Source: Flammeovirgaceae bacterium UBA2786 (GTDB lineage: Bacteria; Bacteroidota; Bacteroidia; Cytophagales; Cyclobacteriaceae). Taken from it: a stretch of 64,000 nt of DNA. The DNA is taken from contig DEIA01000032.1 in assembly GCA_002352225.1 (NCBI GenBank), forward strand, positions 145,400-209,399. The letters run 5' to 3'. The notes beneath the pieces were generated by a model, which did no database searches, had not been told where the DNA came from, and was given only the letters and a program-made list of their open reading frames with translations. The position numbers were made by a program, and so were the translations under genes. This document shows, piece by piece, positions 9,265 to 16,884 of the stretch. Position 1 is the first letter of the stretch, and each line of letters starts with the position of its first letter.

Positions 9265-9729
9265 ATGCAAGATTCAAAACCCATTCTTAAAACAGTAAAG
9301 CCTATCAATTTTTTGTTTTTTCGTACCGAAACCACGCTTGATAAACTAAATACGCTGTTTTGGGTAGCGCCCGAACTTTTTCGCGAAGCGGTGCAACACC
9401 AACTCACTATTACCGGCCCAATACATTGGCATTATCTGGGATTTACCGATCCGGCTAAACCATTTACGTTAGAAATTTCGCTTCCGGTGGGTGAGACAAT
9501 ACCTGATTATGATGGCAAATTTCATTTTAAGCGTACCGATAATTTTAAATGTATTTCGGTAGTACACGATGGTAACTGGTTGGAGATACCAAAGGCCTAT
9601 GAGAAGATTATGCAGCTAGTTGGCGCACAAAATCTGCAACCACTTGGTATTAATCGTGAGGTATATGTAAATGTGGATTTTAAATTGCCCGAAGCTAACA
9701 CCACCGAAATACAATTTGGAATTGTATGA
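9265..9729 (+). CDS. GyrI-like small-molecule-binding domain protein
   Basis: A 154-residue single-domain protein resembling the GyrI-like (AraC effector-binding/SOUL-type) fold. The seen features are a first strand FLFFRTETTLDKL, a central WHYLGFTD, a strand pair TLEISLPVGE, and a C-terminal REVYVNVDF segment. In this superfamily such stand-alone domains bind drugs or metabolites in a cytoplasmic cleft, and some hydrolyse cyclopropanoids. No DNA-binding domain is attached. The WYL regulator upstream may control it. The stop codon overlaps the start of a 32-codon ORF. Confidence 0.7.
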   Translation: MQDSKPILKTVKPINFLFFRTETTLDKLNTLFWVAPELFREAVQHQLTITGPIHWHYLGFTDPAKPFTLEISLPVGETIPDYDGKFHFKRTDNFKCISVVHDGNWLEIPKAYEKIMQLVGAQNLQPLGINREVYVNVDFKLPEANTTEIQFGIV

Positions 9730-9824
9730 GCCGCACCCGGCTGTTTATAGTATGGGCTGGGTTAATCATTGCAGTAATAACATTTTATATTATTCTATAT
9801 GGCTATGGAAGTTTTGGTTTTTAA
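9726..9824 (+). CDS. Predicted 32-residue single-pass membrane peptide
   Basis: An ATG at 9726 overlaps the TGA of the GyrI-like gene by 4 nt (ATGA), a common translational coupling arrangement. It reads MSRTRLFIVWAGLI... for 32 codons to TAA at 9822-9824. The product has a basic N-terminus (two Arg) and one continuous hydrophobic helix of about 20 residues, ending in a glycine/aromatic tail. It overlaps the start of the next gene by 26 nt. The peptide is recognised only by its composition and coupling; no family is known to me. It could be a chance ORF. Confidence 0.4.
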   Translation: MSRTRLFIVWAGLIIAVITFYIILYGYGSFGF

Positions 9825-10014
9825 AACATCGGTACAATCCATTGAAAGCGTTCGCCAACTCGAGCCAATGCTTAATCATCTGGCAGGCCTTAACCAATGG
9901 AATTTTGCATTAGAGGATTGTGACCATGTACTGAGAATTATATCACCGGTAAAGGTTAATGAGGCAATTGAGGTATTAATTAAGCAGGGGTTTGTTTGCG
10001 AGGAGTTGGAGTAA
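9799..10014 (+). CDS. Small HMA-like ferredoxin-fold protein of unknown function
   Basis: A 71-residue cytoplasmic protein (start at 9799, or 9805 at the second ATG). The pattern MEVLVFKTSVQS...LNHLAGLNQWNFALEDCDHVLRIISP...LIKQGFVCEELE follows the beta-alpha-beta-beta-alpha-beta order of heavy-metal-associated domains. It lacks the metal-binding CxxC, so it is probably not a metal chaperone. It sits in a run of small genes after the WYL regulator. Confidence 0.6.
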   Translation: MAMEVLVFKTSVQSIESVRQLEPMLNHLAGLNQWNFALEDCDHVLRIISPVKVNEAIEVLIKQGFVCEELE

Positions 10015-10032
10015 TATTTAAAAGTTTATTCT

Positions 10033-10548
10033 ATGATTACACGAAAAATAGTGCTTGGCCTTGCGGTAAGTTTGGATGGCTTTATTGAAGGCCCAAACGG
10101 TGAATATGATTGGTGCTTTACCGATCAGGACTATGGACTTTCTGAATTCTCTAACCGTATAGATGCGCTTGTAATGGGACGTAAAACATTTGACATCACG
10201 AAAGGTTATGATGGACCCAATCCCTGGAGCCATGCAAAGACTTACGTATTTTCACGTACAATGAAAACCACACCGGGCATTGAAGTATTAAGTGGAGCCA
10301 TGGTTGAAACGATGAATCAATTGCGACAACAACCGGGTAAAGATATCTGGTTGTTTGGCGGTGCTGATTTAACAACGCAGTTTGTTAATCATTCACTCAT
10401 TGATGAGTACTGGTTATCGGTACATCCTGTTTTATTAGGGGCTGGCAAACCTTTATTTCATAATATTACGAATCGTAAAAATCTTACGTTGATTGAAAGC
10501 AAAGTTTATGATACCGGCCTTGTATCTTTAAAGTACCAACCCACCTAA
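10033..10548 (+). CDS. Dihydrofolate reductase/RibD C-terminal family protein
   Basis: A 171-residue reductase-fold protein. It begins RKIVLGLAVSLDGFIEGPNGEYDW, the NADPH-binding first strand and loop of the RibD_C family. ALVMGRKTFDI comes near residue 45 and DIWLFGGADLTTQF near 110, with a closing WLSVHPVLLGAGKPLF. Family members use NADPH on pteridine-like or pyrimidine substrates, but stand-alone YyaP/YwjB-like copies such as this have no proven substrate. The next gene starts 1 bp after its stop codon, so the two are likely co-transcribed. Confidence 0.88.
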   Translation: MITRKIVLGLAVSLDGFIEGPNGEYDWCFTDQDYGLSEFSNRIDALVMGRKTFDITKGYDGPNPWSHAKTYVFSRTMKTTPGIEVLSGAMVETMNQLRQQPGKDIWLFGGADLTTQFVNHSLIDEYWLSVHPVLLGAGKPLFHNITNRKNLTLIESKVYDTGLVSLKYQPT

Positions 10549-10549
10549 C

Positions 10550-11005
10550 ATGAAAAGTAAAACATTACCAAAAAGGATTAGCCGTAAAACAGCAACGAAG
10601 AAGTCGTGGACCGATAGAATGGAGCAGGATAATTCCGTAGTTAAAATACTGGATAAAGATTTTGCTGATATGAAAGCGGGGAGCAAGATGTATATATCAA
10701 ACCCAAAAATAATTGAAGCCTACATTCGCAACATTCCAAAGGGAAGTTCAGTCGATTTGAAGACCTTACGCAACGATTTGGCGATTGAACACATGGCCGA
10801 TGTCACGTGCCCGGTTACAACCGGAATTTTTTTGCGTATTGTAGCTGAAGCGGCCAGCGAACAATTTGAACAAGGTAAAAGTATTGGCAGGATTACACCC
10901 TTCTGGCGCGTGATTGATGAAAAAATGCCGTTAGCTAAAAAATTAACTTTCGGAACAAAACTAATCCACGAACAGCGTAAGAAAGAAAAACTGGACATCA
11001 GTTAA
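10550..11005 (+). CDS. MGMT/Atl-like protein without alkyl-acceptor cysteine motif
   Basis: A 151-residue basic protein. After a lysine-rich start (about 25 residues), the body has IEAYIRNIPKGSSVDLKTLRNDLA, then TCPVTTGIFLRIVAEAA, then TPFWRVID and KLIHEQRKKE. The IPKG start and FWRVID end resemble the DNA-binding fold of MGMT and Atl1-like proteins, which flip alkylated bases. The PCHR acceptor motif is absent. DNA repair or binding is therefore an inference of moderate strength. The last 4 nt overlap the convergent outer-membrane gene. Confidence 0.55.
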   Translation: MKSKTLPKRISRKTATKKSWTDRMEQDNSVVKILDKDFADMKAGSKMYISNPKIIEAYIRNIPKGSSVDLKTLRNDLAIEHMADVTCPVTTGIFLRIVAEAASEQFEQGKSIGRITPFWRVIDEKMPLAKKLTFGTKLIHEQRKKEKLDIS

Positions 11006-11775
11006 TAGGGCAGACGACTGGTAATTGAAATCCGGAAGTCCATCATTTTAACCAGGCTGTTGTACACATAACCCACATGGTGTTTATGCATTACCTGTGT
11101 TTGTGTGTTTATAAAATCAGCGGTAAAATCTCCAACTCTGTTAGAAGGGGCGGGTGTATGGTGATTAGGTGCATCGGTGTTCATATAGTTTACCATTCCG
11201 CCTTGTGTATAAAAGGCACTCAGGTTCAATCCTAACATTCCGTCAGGTAAACGTTTGAAGATAGTATTCAGATCGTATTGTAAACCACCACCGGCAGCAT
11301 ACACCAACGTTCCGTCTTTATGAAGCAAAGCCGTTTCAACAGGGGTGCAATTATCCAGGTCATCGGGGTCGTAAATATTAAGATGGGTTCGGTACCAGGC
11401 ATAACCAGCCTTAAAGCCAATGTAAGGAATAACTTTCTTCCCGCTAAGGAGGTTGTAACGCACCGAGGCCATTAGGTTGCTAAACGTATTATTAACGTTA
11501 ATATCCATATCGGCTACAGTGCCATCGTCAAACGTGTATTGCTGTTGCGATTGATTTTGACCGTAAATGGTATAGTTAAAATCCAGCCCGACTGATACTC
11601 TTTTTTCGGCAACCACATGCTGTGCCCCAAGTGTTACACCATGACCCTGCCGTATATTCTGTTTCATTTTTCCTGAAGGCGATGCAAAAGTGTACCCGGC
11701 CAGCCATTCAATCCTGCTCTGGCCAATGGCCGAAACCGAGAATGCAATCAGGAAAAGGGGAAGTATAGCTTTCAT
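11002..11775 (-). CDS. Outer-membrane beta-barrel protein, function unknown
   Basis: A 257-residue protein with a Sec signal peptide (MKAILPLFLIAFSVSAIGQ). It has alternating amphipathic strands typical of small OmpW/PorT-like barrels, such as VSVGLDFNYTIYG, NLMASVRYNLLSG and VIPYIGFKAGYAWY. It ends in a hydrophobic alternating strand, though the last residue is Tyr rather than Phe (RLPY). No conserved family was recognised. The gene is convergent with, and overlaps by 4 nt, the Atl-like gene. Confidence 0.7.
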   Translation of the reverse strand: MKAILPLFLIAFSVSAIGQSRIEWLAGYTFASPSGKMKQNIRQGHGVTLGAQHVVAEKRVSVGLDFNYTIYGQNQSQQQYTFDDGTVADMDINVNNTFSNLMASVRYNLLSGKKVIPYIGFKAGYAWYRTHLNIYDPDDLDNCTPVETALLHKDGTLVYAAGGGLQYDLNTIFKRLPDGMLGLNLSAFYTQGGMVNYMNTDAPNHHTPAPSNRVGDFTADFINTQTQVMHKHHVGYVYNSLVKMMDFRISITSRLPY

Positions 11776-11844
11776 GGGCTGATAATTTGGTTTAGTGAAG
11801 CTAATAAAAAGAACCGATTTTATAGATCAGCTTCAAGGCTTGTT

Positions 11845-11852
11845 TAATTTTG
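11845..11852 (+). promoter_or_regulatory. TAATTTTG -7 element just before the YkgJ gene
   Basis: A perfect TAnnTTTG match ends 4 bp before the ATG at 11857, implying an almost leaderless mRNA. There is no clear -33 TTG at the right distance. Confidence 0.4.
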
Positions 11853-11856
11853 AACC

Positions 11857-12426
11857 ATGACTTTACCCGAAAAGGTTAGTGCCGTTACCAATGTGTTTGA
11901 ACAACTGGATGCGCATATTGCAACGTTCCAGTCGCAAACTACCCTGCATTGTAAATTTGGATGTGGTAAGTGTTGCTTTAAACCCGATATTGAAGCGAGT
12001 GTACTGGAGTTTCTTCCGTTTGCATTTTTTTTGTATCAAAATAAACAGGCCGAACAATGGCTTGAACAGTTAGAGAGTAAAACAGATTCGGTATGTCTTA
12101 TACTTAACCCAACGCAAGCTGGTGCGGGTTTATGTTCAGCGTATATGCATCGCGGATTAATTTGCCGGTTATTTGGGTACTCGGCCCGTACTAATAAGTA
12201 CGGAAAAAAAGAATTGGTTACGTGCCAGATAATTAAAACCGAACAGGCACAGGCCTACCAATCAACTACGCAAAAAATTGAAGAACTTAATGTACCGGTA
12301 ATGAATCAGGTATATATGCAACTGCATGCTATCGATTTTGAACTGGCTCAGAAATTTTACCCAATCAATCAGGCCATTCAACATGCCATTGAAACTGTTC
12401 TGCACTATTTTGCTTACCGCGATTAA
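11857..12426 (+). CDS. YkgJ family cysteine cluster protein
   Basis: A 189-residue protein with the zinc/iron-chelating cysteine cluster CKFGCGKCCFKPDIEASVLE near residues 32-50. A second group follows around 90-105: LCSAYMHRGLICRLFGYSAR. This arrangement (Cx3CxxCC ... C ... C) defines the YkgJ family, whose metal may be zinc or an Fe-S cluster and whose function is not established. The protein is soluble and cytoplasmic. Its last 4 nt overlap the convergent 90-residue ORF. Confidence 0.85.
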   Translation: MTLPEKVSAVTNVFEQLDAHIATFQSQTTLHCKFGCGKCCFKPDIEASVLEFLPFAFFLYQNKQAEQWLEQLESKTDSVCLILNPTQAGAGLCSAYMHRGLICRLFGYSARTNKYGKKELVTCQIIKTEQAQAYQSTTQKIEELNVPVMNQVYMQLHAIDFELAQKFYPINQAIQHAIETVLHYFAYRD

Positions 12427-12695
12427 AACTTGCTCAGAATTGTCTTACTAATAATTGGGTACAGGACAGTATGTTTTACTTTAGGGATTGGAAAGAACCG
12501 ACCTGACTCGGCCTGAGATTGGTTATCCATCATCCAGGTGGTAAGTGCAATAATAATGGCTACCAGAATACCAGCTACCAGAATAATATCTTTATGGGTG
12601 ATTTTGAACGACATAAACTTTCGTGTTCCAAAATCAATGCCATCGGCAGGGTGGCTTAAATTTCTGTTTTTTTTAAGGTTTTCGGTTGATTCCAT
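12423..12695 (-). CDS. Small membrane protein, function unknown
   Basis: A 90-residue protein. The first 30 residues are polar (MESTENLKKNRNLSHPADG...), then one strong membrane helix of about 20 residues follows (KDIILVAGILVAIIIALTTWM), then a basic tail of about 35 residues. I recognise no family. It overlaps the YkgJ gene by 4 nt at its 3' end. The single clean helix with a cytosolic polar N-terminus supports a real protein. Confidence 0.55.
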   Translation of the reverse strand: MESTENLKKNRNLSHPADGIDFGTRKFMSFKITHKDIILVAGILVAIIIALTTWMMDNQSQAESGRFFPIPKVKHTVLYPIISKTILSKF

Positions 12696-12785
12696 GTTCA
12701 GTATCGTACAATTAAACCGTTCTTTTCGAACATCAGGTTACAACGGCCTGGTGTTTGTTAATTAAAAACAGCACCATTTTCTTTT

Positions 12786-12793
12786 TACATTTG
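12786..12793 (+). promoter_or_regulatory. TACATTTG -7 element for the thioredoxin gene
   Basis: A perfect TAnnTTTG match lies 30 bp upstream of the ATG at 12824. A TTTG occurs further upstream, but at 28 bp it is too far for the usual 19-21 bp spacing. Confidence 0.5.
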
Positions 12794-12823
12794 TTGCAAA
12801 GGTTAATGCAGAATTACAGCTCT

Positions 12824-13396
12824 ATGAAAAAATATTTGTCGGTTTTGCTTATTGCGATGGTTGGTCAGTTGTGGGCACAGGAGAAAACCGAGTCGGCCGT
12901 AAAGTGGATGACATTTGAAGAAGCGGTTGAAAAATCAAAAACGGAGAAGCGCAAGATTTTTATCGATGTATATACCGATTGGTGTGGCTGGTGCAAAGTA
13001 ATGGACAAAAACACGTTTACCGATCCTAAGATTGCTTCGCTATTGAACGAAAAATTTTACGCAGTAAAGTTCGATGCCGAACAAACAGCCGATGTGAACT
13101 TTAGAGGAACAACGTTCAAGTTTGTTCCCTATGGAAACAAGGGCTCGCACCAGTTGGCTATGGCTCTTTTGAATAACCAGATGAGCTACCCTAATTTTGT
13201 GTTTCTGGACGAAGAGTTTCGAATTATTCCGGTTATCCAGGGATATCAATCTTTGCCAGGCTATCGCAAGCCAGAAGACTTCCACATTTTTGTAAGTTAT
13301 GTGCATGGCGATTTTTACAAAACCAAATTAATTCAGGATTACCAGAAGGAGTACAAATCTCCCTACGCATCAGCTCCTTCCCCCGGTGGGGAGTAA
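12824..13396 (+). CDS. Exported thioredoxin-fold protein (thioredoxin_7 type)
   Basis: I place the start at ATG 12824 (MKKYLSVLLIAMVGQLWAQ), which gives a clean Sec signal peptide; an upstream in-frame start at 12755 would precede the promoter element. The mature 170 residues carry the YTDWCGWCKVMDKNTF active site (CxxC near residues 53-56), a FDAEQ strand, and YPNFVFLDEEFRI with the cis-proline-type loop. This is the DUF255-like/thioredoxin_7 group, which reduces or handles periplasmic disulfides. The client is unknown. It is closed by an intrinsic terminator. Confidence 0.88.
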   Translation: MKKYLSVLLIAMVGQLWAQEKTESAVKWMTFEEAVEKSKTEKRKIFIDVYTDWCGWCKVMDKNTFTDPKIASLLNEKFYAVKFDAEQTADVNFRGTTFKFVPYGNKGSHQLAMALLNNQMSYPNFVFLDEEFRIIPVIQGYQSLPGYRKPEDFHIFVSYVHGDFYKTKLIQDYQKEYKSPYASAPSPGGE

Positions 13397-13417
13397 GGCT
13401 GATTTAGGAATACAATA

Positions 13418-13448
13418 AAAAAAGCCATGCAAACACATGGCTTTTTCT
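13418..13448. terminator. Intrinsic terminator, possibly bidirectional
   Basis: The stem AAAGCCATG / CATGGCTTT has a 5-nt loop, an A-run before it and a T-run (TTTTTCTTT) after it. It can serve the thioredoxin gene on the plus strand and the small membrane protein gene on the minus strand. Confidence 0.85.
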
Positions 13449-13468
13449 TTATAAAGAAGGGTTAGGTA

Positions 13469-13603
13469 TTAATCGTGTTTTTTCTCGTTTTTAGAAGTCT
13501 TTGCTTTATCGAGATAGCCAACAGCAGCTACAAACCCAATAATTACCGCTACAATGATTACAAAGAGATTGGCTCCGTCTGCTACATTCTGTTCAAAAAA
13601 CAT
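13469..13603 (-). CDS. 44-residue single-pass membrane protein
   Basis: This short ORF starts at 13603 and reads MFFEQNVADGANLFV... for 44 residues. It has a single hydrophobic helix (FVIIVAVIIGFVAAVGYL) followed by a lysine-rich tail ending KKHD. A near-ideal promoter (GTTG, 19 bp, TACATTTG) lies 25 bp upstream, and a shared terminator lies just beyond its stop. That framing makes a real gene likely. I recognise no family. Confidence 0.65.
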   Translation of the reverse strand: MFFEQNVADGANLFVIIVAVIIGFVAAVGYLDKAKTSKNEKKHD

Positions 13604-13627
13604 AATTCTTGTGTTTTAAATCTTCCT

Positions 13628-13658
13628 CAAATGTAAGAGTTATGGGTAAAAAATCAAC
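13628..13658 (-). promoter_or_regulatory. Bacteroidota promoter of the 44-residue membrane protein
   Basis: On the minus strand GTTG (13658-13655) is followed by 19 bp and then TACATTTG (13635-13628), a full match to TTG-N19-TAnnTTTG. Predicted transcription start is near 13622. Confidence 0.75.
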
Positions 13659-13673
13659 CTGGATAACATGATA

Positions 13674-13919
13674 TTAATTTTTCTTTTTTGAAGTATCGTC
13701 AAAGTCTTTTTTAGCCTTGGCATAGTTGAACTGAGCAACAGCAGCGTCAAATTTATCTTGAACAAGTTTATTGATTTTATCCTGCTGCAAAGAATCTAAA
13801 ATTTTGGAATGCTGGTCAATATTGTCTTTTGCCTCTATAATTTGTTTGCGCAATCTAAAATTATATGTTCCCAGAAAAATGACAAGGCAACCCAAAATGG
13901 CAATAAAAATATTCTTCAT
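13674..13919 (-). CDS. Small membrane-anchored coiled-coil protein
   Basis: An 81-residue protein with one N-terminal helix (MKNIFIAILGCLVIFLGTYNF). The rest is highly charged and predicted helical (LRKQIIEAKDNIDQHSKILDSLQQDKINKLV), with heptad-like spacing of hydrophobics, and the tail is KKKN. It probably sits in the inner membrane with a periplasmic or cytoplasmic coiled coil. No family is recognised and there are no close operon partners. Confidence 0.6.
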   Translation of the reverse strand: MKNIFIAILGCLVIFLGTYNFRLRKQIIEAKDNIDQHSKILDSLQQDKINKLVQDKFDAAVAQFNYAKAKKDFDDTSKKKN

Positions 13920-14046
13920 GTCTATTTAATTTTAATCTGAGTTAAGTGTTTATTATCTGATTCTGTATCCTATTCAAAATTTTCAACCAAATTCTGCAAG
14001 TGAAATTTGAGTCAAGATAAGTTGGGAATCATATAGTAGACGCACC

Positions 14047-14589
14047 CTAAATCCCCAACTCTTCCTTATTTGCCTTTAACACATCAATAATAAACGTAAT
14101 ATGTTCAGTCAGGTCAACCGATAGCAATTCAAGGCCTTTGTACACTTCATCGCGCTCAACTTTTGCAGCAAAGCCTTTGTCTTTCAGTTTTTTAATTACC
14201 GATTTTGGTTCAAGCGTAGCAATTCCTTCCGGCCTTACCTGGGCACAGGCCACAATAAATCCGGTAAGTTCATCGCAGGCCAGCAAGGCTTTATCCAAAC
14301 GGGTTTCGTACGGTACATTCCATTTGGTGTAGTGGGCCGAGATTGCGTGGGCGATTATAGGTTCTTCCATCGCGTAAAGCTTTTCTACAATTACCTGAGG
14401 ATGTTTTTCAGGGAAGGCTTCATAATCAGCATCGTGTAGTAATCCGGCAATGGCCCACTGTTCTTTGTCTTCGCCATATTTCAGTGCGTATGCCTCCATC
14501 ACCAGTTCGATGGTGCGCATATGGCGTAGCAAACTTTGACTTTGTGTAAGTTCGGCCAGCATTTCGCGGGCTTGTGCACGGGTAATCAT
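14047..14589 (-). CDS. HD-domain hydrolase
   Basis: A 180-residue HD superfamily protein. The metal ligands are visible as H23 in the first helix (SLLRHMRTIELVMEAYA), the HD pair in AIAGLLHDADYEAFPEKH (residues 52-53), HAISAHYT near 91-96, and the final Asp in LLACDELTGFIVA. Related Bacteroidota and Firmicutes proteins are annotated as HDIG-type phosphohydrolases. The substrate is unknown. Its start overlaps the stop of the TPR gene by 4 nt (ATGA), so the two are translationally coupled. Confidence 0.85.
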   Translation of the reverse strand: MITRAQAREMLAELTQSQSLLRHMRTIELVMEAYALKYGEDKEQWAIAGLLHDADYEAFPEKHPQVIVEKLYAMEEPIIAHAISAHYTKWNVPYETRLDKALLACDELTGFIVACAQVRPEGIATLEPKSVIKKLKDKGFAAKVERDEVYKGLELLSVDLTEHITFIIDVLKANKEELGI

Positions 14590-15743
14590 TTACGTTTAAC
14601 AGCGGTAATAGACCTGCGTTTAGAGTAGAACAGATTAAAGCCACCCAACACAACGGCCAATCCAAGAATGGTTATGGTTATGATCATTCGGGTTTTCTGA
14701 AGTTCAAGCGCATTTATTTCCGCTTTGGTCTTTACTTCTTCTATTTCCCTTTCTTTTTCCTGAAGGTCAAGTGCAATCTCCATCTGGGCAATCTTGCGGC
14801 TGCTCTCTTCGCCATAAATTTTTTCTTTTACAAGGTCGTAGCGCAGCATGGTTTCATAGGCTTCTTTCATTTTGCCTTGTTTGGAGTAATTGAGTGCCAT
14901 ACTTTTTAAAATAGTAGGTTCAAACAAAAAGGCTTGCATTTGGCCACTCAGGGTCATGGCACTATCCAGGTAGGCTTGTGCATTTTTAAACTGTCCGGCA
15001 CGGGCATACACTTCGCCCATACTACTCAATACATTTAAAGTAACCAGATTATCGTTTTTCTTTCGAGCCAGAACAAGCGCTTTTTGATAATATTCTACAG
15101 CCCGTTGATAATTGCCTTGTTTAAAGTACAGGTTGCCAATGTTGTTAAGCGGATCGGCAAAAACTTCACCCCTTTTTTCTGCCAGTTGGTAGGCTTCAGA
15201 GTAATACTTCAGCGCTTGCTCAAACAACTGGAGGTCGCTATGCAGATTACCGAGGTTATTCATCGAATTAATCATCTTTTGCTGATCGCCCATTTCAACA
15301 AATTGCTGGTGCGAGTCTTCAAAATATTTCATAGCCTGGCCGTAGTCTTTCTTGAAAGAATAAATATTGCCAATATTACTCTTGGTGGCTGCAATACCTT
15401 CTTTGTTTTCGAGCTTGGTATAAATCTGTAAGCTGATCAGAAAGTACTCTAATGATTTATCTAACGCCCCCTGATTACGGTACGCTACCCCCAGGTTGTT
15501 ATACGAAGCGGCCATACCTTTTTTGTCGTCAATTTCGGTAGCCAGCGAAAGAGCCTGGCGGGTGTATTCAATTGCCTTAACCGGATCAGTATCATGGTAG
15601 GCTCTGAAAAACTCGTTTAGGGTTTTTACTTTTAGGTCGCCTCTGGCAGTTTCAAGTGCTTTTTCAAGGCTGTCGATTTTAGGTTGGGTAAACCCCGTAG
15701 CCCATATACCAAAAACTATTAGTACGATGCAAATGCGCTTCAT
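14586..15743 (-). CDS. Exported tetratricopeptide repeat protein with C-terminal membrane helix
   Basis: A 385-residue protein: signal peptide (residues 1-19, ending TGFTQ), then about six TPR units from residue 40 to 270 (repeating AxxxNNLGxxYxxxGxxxxALEYY patterns). A coiled coil follows (EKEREIEEVKTKAEINALELQKTR), then one membrane helix and the basic end YSKRRSITAVKRK. The order is that of the periplasmic sensor half of Bacteroidota TPR histidine kinases, but no kinase or DNA-binding domain follows. It probably works as a membrane-anchored interaction module. The HD gene is coupled to it. Confidence 0.85.
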   Translation of the reverse strand: MKRICIVLIVFGIWATGFTQPKIDSLEKALETARGDLKVKTLNEFFRAYHDTDPVKAIEYTRQALSLATEIDDKKGMAASYNNLGVAYRNQGALDKSLEYFLISLQIYTKLENKEGIAATKSNIGNIYSFKKDYGQAMKYFEDSHQQFVEMGDQQKMINSMNNLGNLHSDLQLFEQALKYYSEAYQLAEKRGEVFADPLNNIGNLYFKQGNYQRAVEYYQKALVLARKKNDNLVTLNVLSSMGEVYARAGQFKNAQAYLDSAMTLSGQMQAFLFEPTILKSMALNYSKQGKMKEAYETMLRYDLVKEKIYGEESSRKIAQMEIALDLQEKEREIEEVKTKAEINALELQKTRMIITITILGLAVVLGGFNLFYSKRRSITAVKRK

Positions 15744-15869
15744 AAGCCTGATTTATCTGTTAAAATTACAAATTATCTATTAACCCGCAGGTAGTATCAA
15801 TCGTATATAGATTACCTTGATACTCAGATTTGTTACTCATATTTCAATTTTCAAACTTCAATCTTATTT

Positions 15870-16358
15870 ATGCGTATTTTCCTGCTACTAATTTTTGGGT
15901 TTATTATAATGGACACCTATGCTCAATCTGTGGCCAATCAAGCGGCCATTATGGAGCCTGTTGTACAATTATTTACCGGTATGAATAAGGGCGATAGCGC
16001 TCTGGTTCACAGCGCATTTGCCAAAGAGATAACCATGGCAACGGTAACCAAAGACAAAGCGGGTAATTTGGTAGTAAGACGGGAAAATTCACTTGCCGGA
16101 TTTCTGAAAGCTGTTGGTACACCGCACCCCGAACCCTGGAGTGAGCCCATCTGGAATACTAAAATTGAAGTAGACGGAAATTTTGCCCAGGTCTGGACCG
16201 AGTATGCATTTTATGTAGGTAAAAAATTCAGCCATTGTGGAGTAGATGCTTTTCAGTTGGTAAATAACGGTTCGGGTTGGAGAATCATTCACCTGGCCGA
16301 TACAAGGCGCACAACAGATTGTAAAATTCCACAATCCGTTTCTGATCAGTTTAAATAA
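15870..16358 (+). CDS. Exported NTF2/SnoaL-like protein (DUF4440-like)
   Basis: A 162-residue protein with a Sec signal peptide (ends near DTYAQ). The NTF2-like core shows in VVQLFTGMNKGDSALVHSAFAKEI, then a strand with a TVTKDKAGN turn, WSEPIWNTKIEVDGNFAQVWTEYAFYVG, and SHCGVDAFQLVNNGSGWRIIHLADTRR. It resembles the putative lumazine-binding (NTF2-like) family of Bacteroidota, of unproven function. It is followed 5 bp later by the histidine phosphatase, suggesting a two-gene operon. Confidence 0.75.
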   Translation: MRIFLLLIFGFIIMDTYAQSVANQAAIMEPVVQLFTGMNKGDSALVHSAFAKEITMATVTKDKAGNLVVRRENSLAGFLKAVGTPHPEPWSEPIWNTKIEVDGNFAQVWTEYAFYVGKKFSHCGVDAFQLVNNGSGWRIIHLADTRRTTDCKIPQSVSDQFK

Positions 16359-16363
16359 GCAGT

Positions 16364-16858
16364 ATGAAACCCATCCTTATTCTCTTTTTTCTGACTTTAA
16401 GTTTTAGTCAGGCAAATGCTCAGACCGTAACAACTGTAATTCTGGTGCGGCATGGCGAGAAAAGTACAGACGATCCGAAAGACCCTGAATTATCAGAGGC
16501 AGGTAAACAACGCGCTCAGCAGTTAATGAAAGTTTTGAAAGAAATAAAAGTAGATGCTATCTACGCAACACCCTACAAACGTACACGCAATACAGTTGCT
16601 CCTCTGGCCAATGCTAAAGGACTAACGGTATCGAATTACGATCCTTCCAAAAAAGAAGAGATCGACCAGATGCTGCAAAAATTTGCCGGAGGTACTATTG
16701 TAATAGCAGGCCACTCCAATACAGTACCCGGCCTGGCTAATTACCTTACGGGAAAAAATGAATTACAGAACTTTGACGATACCGATTACGATAACCTCTT
16801 AATTGTAACGGTAATTGAAAAGGGCAAGACAGCAAAATTGGTATGGCTCACATATTAA
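16364..16858 (+). CDS. Exported histidine phosphatase (SixA/phosphoglycerate-mutase-like)
   Basis: A 164-residue protein with a Sec signal peptide (cleavage after QANAQ). The catalytic RHGEK motif (residues about 28-32) holds the phospho-accepting His. TPYKRTRNTVAPLA near 66-80 holds the second Arg, and IVIAGHSNTVPGLANYL near 112-125 the second catalytic His. Family chemistry is phosphomonoester hydrolysis. A periplasmic or outer-membrane substrate is implied by the signal peptide but is not known. Confidence 0.9.
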   Translation: MKPILILFFLTLSFSQANAQTVTTVILVRHGEKSTDDPKDPELSEAGKQRAQQLMKVLKEIKVDAIYATPYKRTRNTVAPLANAKGLTVSNYDPSKKEEIDQMLQKFAGGTIVIAGHSNTVPGLANYLTGKNELQNFDDTDYDNLLIVTVIEKGKTAKLVWLTY

Positions 16859-16884
16859 TGAGCAAAGCTTTGGTTAAACAAACC

